Shown here piece after piece: positions 61,272-64,000 of a stretch of 64,000 bases of DNA. Below the pieces are notes generated by a model, which saw only the letters and a program-made list of their open reading frames with translations, searched no databases and was not told the DNA's origin. Numbering within the stretch: position 1 is the stretch's first letter; each line of letters starts with the position of its first letter. Both the position numbers and the translations under genes were made by a program. The stretch covers positions 1 to 64,000 of the forward strand of contig JAFGFU010000027.1 of the NCBI GenBank assembly GCA_016930915.1. Reading direction: 5' to 3'. The stretch is from Campylobacterales bacterium (GTDB lineage Bacteria > Campylobacterota > Campylobacteria > Campylobacterales > Sulfurospirillaceae).

Positions 61272-62167
61272 AAGATAGATTTACCGTAACGATTTCAGAT
61301 GTTCATGGTTCACGTCATTTTCTATTGCATCAATTGATTAAAAAATTTTTGCTTTATTTCACACTTTTTGTCGCATTGGTAATTTTAGTGGGAAGTTTTG
61401 TAATTTTGTTTTTAACCAAAGAGCTTTCAAGTTTAGAAGCAAAAAAAGAGAGTGCCGTTAAAGAGCGCAACATTTTGGTTGAGCAAAATGAGGTTTTGCA
61501 AGCTCAAATTTCAGAAAAAGCGCAAGAGTATGAAAATATTCGTGACAAAATAGGTTCCATGGAAGAATTGATTGGTTTGCGGGTTAACGAAGAAGAGATG
61601 CTAGAAGTAAGACTAGAAGAGCTGGATTTAAACATTTTACAGCAAAAAACATTTTTTGATAATATTCCTAGCGGTGAAGTGATCGCCCACAATGGAGTCT
61701 CTTCAAAATTTGGCTGGAGAGATAATCCTATTTTAAAACGTAAAGAATTTCATACAGGTTTAGATTTAAGGGCGTCTATTGGCACGCCAATTTTAGCACC
61801 AGCAGATGGTGTTGTTAAATTTATAAAGTATCATCAAAGCAGTGGGTATGGCAATGTTGTATCCCTCAGTCATAATTATGGGTTTGAGAGTTATTATGCT
61901 CATTTACAGAATAATTCAGTTGTCAAAGAGGGGCAATTTGTACGAAAAGGGGATGTTATTGCCTATTCTGGAAATACTGGAATGTCTACAGGTCCTCATT
62001 TGCATTATGAAATAAAGTTTATTGGTAGAACCTTAGATCCTGAACCGTTTGTAAAATGGAATGGCGCTAATTTTATGGAAATCTTTAAAAAGGAGAAGAG
62101 AGTCACATGGGAATCTTTAATAAAGCTGATCAATGCACAATCCCCGCTTCTGAAACCACTATCATAG
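61268..62167 (+). CDS. M23 (LytM) peptidoglycan endopeptidase, Csd1/Csd2-like cell-shape protein
   Basis: 299 residues. A membrane helix (about 29-51) precedes a coiled coil (about 55-130) and the M23 domain with zinc ligands in FHTGLDLRASIGTPILAPADG near 160-180, YYAHL near 215 and GPHLHYEIKF near 244. H. pylori Csd1/Csd2 of this design and the adjacent bactofilin CcmA set helical shape (established there). Only one M23 gene is present here, against two in H. pylori. It overlaps ccmA by 61 bp. Confidence 0.9.
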   Translation: MKDRFTVTISDVHGSRHFLLHQLIKKFLLYFTLFVALVILVGSFVILFLTKELSSLEAKKESAVKERNILVEQNEVLQAQISEKAQEYENIRDKIGSMEELIGLRVNEEEMLEVRLEELDLNILQQKTFFDNIPSGEVIAHNGVSSKFGWRDNPILKRKEFHTGLDLRASIGTPILAPADGVVKFIKYHQSSGYGNVVSLSHNYGFESYYAHLQNNSVVKEGQFVRKGDVIAYSGNTGMSTGPHLHYEIKFIGRTLDPEPFVKWNGANFMEIFKKEKRVTWESLIKLINAQSPLLKPLS

Positions 62168-62499
62168 CCAGTGGTGCCAAAGTTGAGGGTGTTTTTAATT
62201 GCCAAACACGTTTACATGTGGATGGAGAAATTATTGGGAAAGTGCTCTCTGAGAGTATTGTAACGATTGGAAAGCAAGGTCGTATCTCTGGTGAAATTCA
62301 TGCCAGTCGTTTGATTGTTAATGGTCTTTTTGAAGGCAATGCAGATTGTGAGAACGTGGAAGTGCTTGAGGGTGGAAAGTTTTTAGGAAAAGTTTTTTCC
62401 AAAGAGCTGGTTATTGAAGCCAAAGCTATTTTTGAGGGTGAGAGTAAAATAAAAACTGAGAGCATTCAAACATTAACCTACGAAGAACCGAGGGATTAA
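62107..62499 (+). CDS. ccmA: Bactofilin (CcmA-like) cytoskeletal protein
   Basis: 130 residues, DUF583. Repeated short strands with a hydrophobic rhythm (VEGVFNCQTRLHVDGEIIG, VLSESIVTIGKQGRISGEI) form a beta-helix that polymerises without nucleotide. ATG 62107 lies within the M23 gene, in a different frame, after AAAGGAGAAGAG. The bactofilin probably organises the upstream peptidase at curved regions, as in H. pylori. mfd follows at once. Confidence 0.93.
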   Translation: MGIFNKADQCTIPASETTIIASGAKVEGVFNCQTRLHVDGEIIGKVLSESIVTIGKQGRISGEIHASRLIVNGLFEGNADCENVEVLEGGKFLGKVFSKELVIEAKAIFEGESKIKTESIQTLTYEEPRD

Positions 62500-64000
62500 T
62501 TGTTACAAGCTGCGTTTTATGAATTTTTACAAACAAAAAATGATCTTCAACTTTTAGGGGTTAGAGGGGATAAAGAGGCATTTAATGCTTCTGAAGTCGC
62601 CCTTTACCTTGAAAAAAAATGTTATGTTTTACCTGACCTTCGAGCCAATAAAGGAGATGACTTACTCTCTTTTCATGAAGAAATGGTGGAGCTTTTACGT
62701 GTGCTTCATGCTTTTTATAATGATGCTTCTTCTAAAAAAATTCTTATCGCACCTCTTCGAACCCTTTTAACACCGCTTCCAAAAGCAGAACTGTTTGATA
62801 CGTTTAGCCTTGAATTTGGAATGCGTTTGCATTTAGAACGCTTTCGTGAACAGATGTTTTACTGGGGATACTTGGCGGTTGATGTGGTGCAAGGAAAAGG
62901 AGAAATTTCGATTCGTGGGGATATTATTGATATTTTTCCACCCGATTGTGAAAAAGCTTTACGCATTAGTCTGTTTGATGATGAGATAGAGAGTATCCGT
63001 TTTTTTGACTGTGAAAGTCAAAAAAGTGCGAAAGATGAAGTGGAGTCTTTTGCACTCTTCCCTGCACTGTTTGCTCTTGATGAAGAGCGTTATACCCAGA
63101 TGCAAAGACGGATTGATACGCTTAAAAGTGATAGTTTTACCAAAGATATTCACTCTCTTGGTTTATGGGTTTTAGGGGAGAGTGGGACGGTTTATACGCA
63201 AAATTTTAAAACGTATTTGAGTTTGGATGCCATCGAAGAACTTAAGGAGATAGCTCTTTTTGATGAAGAGAGTGTACAGAAGCTTCAAAATCTTGCTCAG
63301 ATTTCTGAGCCAAAACAGTACCGTGAGATCGCTCCTAGTAACATCAAAACATTTATAGAACTGCATCAAAAAAAGAAAATAACTCTTTTAGCGAAGAATG
63401 AAGTTTTACTGCGTATGGTGGATGTGGATGCTTTACATGTAAAATGGATTCAGAGTGAACGCATTGTGAATATCATGAGTGCGGATGAGGTGATTCTCTC
63501 TTTAAACAAACCGACAACTAAAATCAAACGAAAAAGTGCACGCATTGTCTTAGATGAGTTAAAAAATGGCGATTATGTGGTGCATGAAAATTATGGTATT
63601 GGTATCTTTAAAGGCTTAACGCAAGCCACTGTTTTAGGCGCAACAAAAGATTTTGTTCTTATTGAGTATTTAGGTGATGATAAACTCCTTTTGCCTGTTG
63701 AAAATTTACATGTAATAGACCGCTACATTGGTGAGAGTGGTGGTTTGGTGAGTGTGGATCGTTTGGGCAAAGGAAGTTTTCAAAAACTGAAAGCCAAAAC
63801 CAAAGAGCGTCTTTTAGAAATTGCCAGTGAAATTGTCGCAATCGCTGCGAAACGTGAAATGATTGATGGGTTGTGCCTAAATGTGAATGAAACTGAAATG
63901 GCACATTTTGAAGCCGATGCTGGTTTTGTTTACACAGACGATCAAAAGCGAGTGATTGGTGAAATTTTAAGTGATTTTAAGAGCGGCAAAATGATGGACA
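62500..64000 (+). CDS. mfd: Transcription-repair coupling factor Mfd, 5' part (cut by the window end)
   Basis: The frame opens at TTG 62500, directly after the ccmA stop, and stays open to 64000, giving 500 codons. The N-terminal UvrB-like region includes QLLGVRGDKEAFNASE-type folds (approx. 18-60) and IFPPDCEKALRISLFDDEIESI near 145. The RNA-polymerase-interacting CarD-like module starts at DYVVHENYGIGIFKGL near 362, and YTDDQKRVIGEI near 477 opens the helicase. Mfd removes stalled RNA polymerase and recruits UvrA. Two palindrome-type copies are present: 63432 exact and 63705 with one mismatch. Confidence 0.93.
   Translation, partial: MLQAAFYEFLQTKNDLQLLGVRGDKEAFNASEVALYLEKKCYVLPDLRANKGDDLLSFHEEMVELLRVLHAFYNDASSKKILIAPLRTLLTPLPKAELFDTFSLEFGMRLHLERFREQMFYWGYLAVDVVQGKGEISIRGDIIDIFPPDCEKALRISLFDDEIESIRFFDCESQKSAKDEVESFALFPALFALDEERYTQMQRRIDTLKSDSFTKDIHSLGLWVLGESGTVYTQNFKTYLSLDAIEELKEIALFDEESVQKLQNLAQISEPKQYREIAPSNIKTFIELHQKKKITLLAKNEVLLRMVDVDALHVKWIQSERIVNIMSADEVILSLNKPTTKIKRKSARIVLDELKNGDYVVHENYGIGIFKGLTQATVLGATKDFVLIEYLGDDKLLLPVENLHVIDRYIGESGGLVSVDRLGKGSFQKLKAKTKERLLEIASEIVAIAAKREMIDGLCLNVNETEMAHFEADAGFVYTDDQKRVIGEILSDFKSGKMMD
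63432..63443. repeat. TTTACATGTAAA, in mfd (LHVK)
   Basis: Perfect copy; TTTACATGTAAT recurs at 63705. Confidence 0.95.

Noticed and set aside
3741-63443. TTTACATGTAAA as an ordinary transcription-factor operator
   Set aside because: 80% of exact copies are inside genes, on both strands, in unrelated pathways and mostly far from promoters.
3741-63443. TTTACATGTAAA copies as remnants of a mobile element such as a MITE
   Set aside because: Sequence similarity does not extend beyond the 12 bp at different copies, and no target duplications are seen.

Overview
The window is chromosomal DNA of a Campylobacterota (Epsilonproteobacteria) member, most likely Sulfurospirillum or a close relative (inference from gene order, moderate GC and protein character). 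Two long blocks have the gene order I recall from Campylobacter jejuni: cheZ-U32-purE-DUF3972-glyQ-nif3-flgZ-waaA-rluA-ffh-rpsP-khpA-rimM-trmD-rplS, and (sspB-like)-uvrD-truB-csrA-ispE-smpB-tlpA-clpS-clpA-aat-metK-lnt-yajC-secD-secF-leuS-lptE-DGC-folC-M23-ccmA-mfd. It is a core-genome region with almost no mobile DNA.

Layout: 1-602 is the end of an rRNA operon (23S 3' end, 5S). 603-2418 is the only accessory-looking stretch: a transposase fossil and a TolB-like propeller gene. 2419-9430 holds tRNA-Arg(GCG), a GNAT gene, murG/ftsW, the sigma54-type flgB-flgC-fliE operon, ftsI, hemH and an unlisted 59-residue zinc-ribbon-like gene. 9544-18884 holds a membrane GH17 protein, alaS, maf, bioF, a lone ABC ATPase and PBP1A. 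18963-21244 is glnA and a PHP phosphatase on the minus strand. 21337-32237 is the cheZ-to-rplS series. 32318-41684 is mixed metabolism (DUF89, aminotransferase, AraC, bioD, pabB/pabC, pepF, LysR). 41822-50027 runs from uvrD to the N-degron genes clpS-clpA-aat. 50028-51508 is a hairpin-rich leader and metK. 51549-64000 is lnt, yajC-secDF, leuS-lptE, a diguanylate cyclase, folC, the cell-shape pair M23/ccmA and a truncated mfd.

The outstanding undescribed signal is a 12-bp perfect palindrome, TTTACATGTAAA. I count 25 exact copies, about one per 2.5 kb; roughly 0.02 are expected from base composition. Twenty lie inside genes, on both strands and in unrelated families, always in one of the two stop-free frames, where they encode Phe-Thr-Cys-Lys or Leu-His-Val-Lys/Asn. 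Four of the five intergenic copies lie just after a stop codon. The density, its indifference to gene function and its retention inside codons point to a genome-wide architectural, uptake or modification signal, not an operator.

Other points of interest are the metK leader with four consecutive hairpins and repeated start-codon segments, an SspB-like protein in the trans-translation/N-degron neighbourhood, the small zinc-ribbon gene before hemH, glutamine synthetase with Phe at the adenylylation-site tyrosine, and a diguanylate cyclase embedded in an envelope operon.
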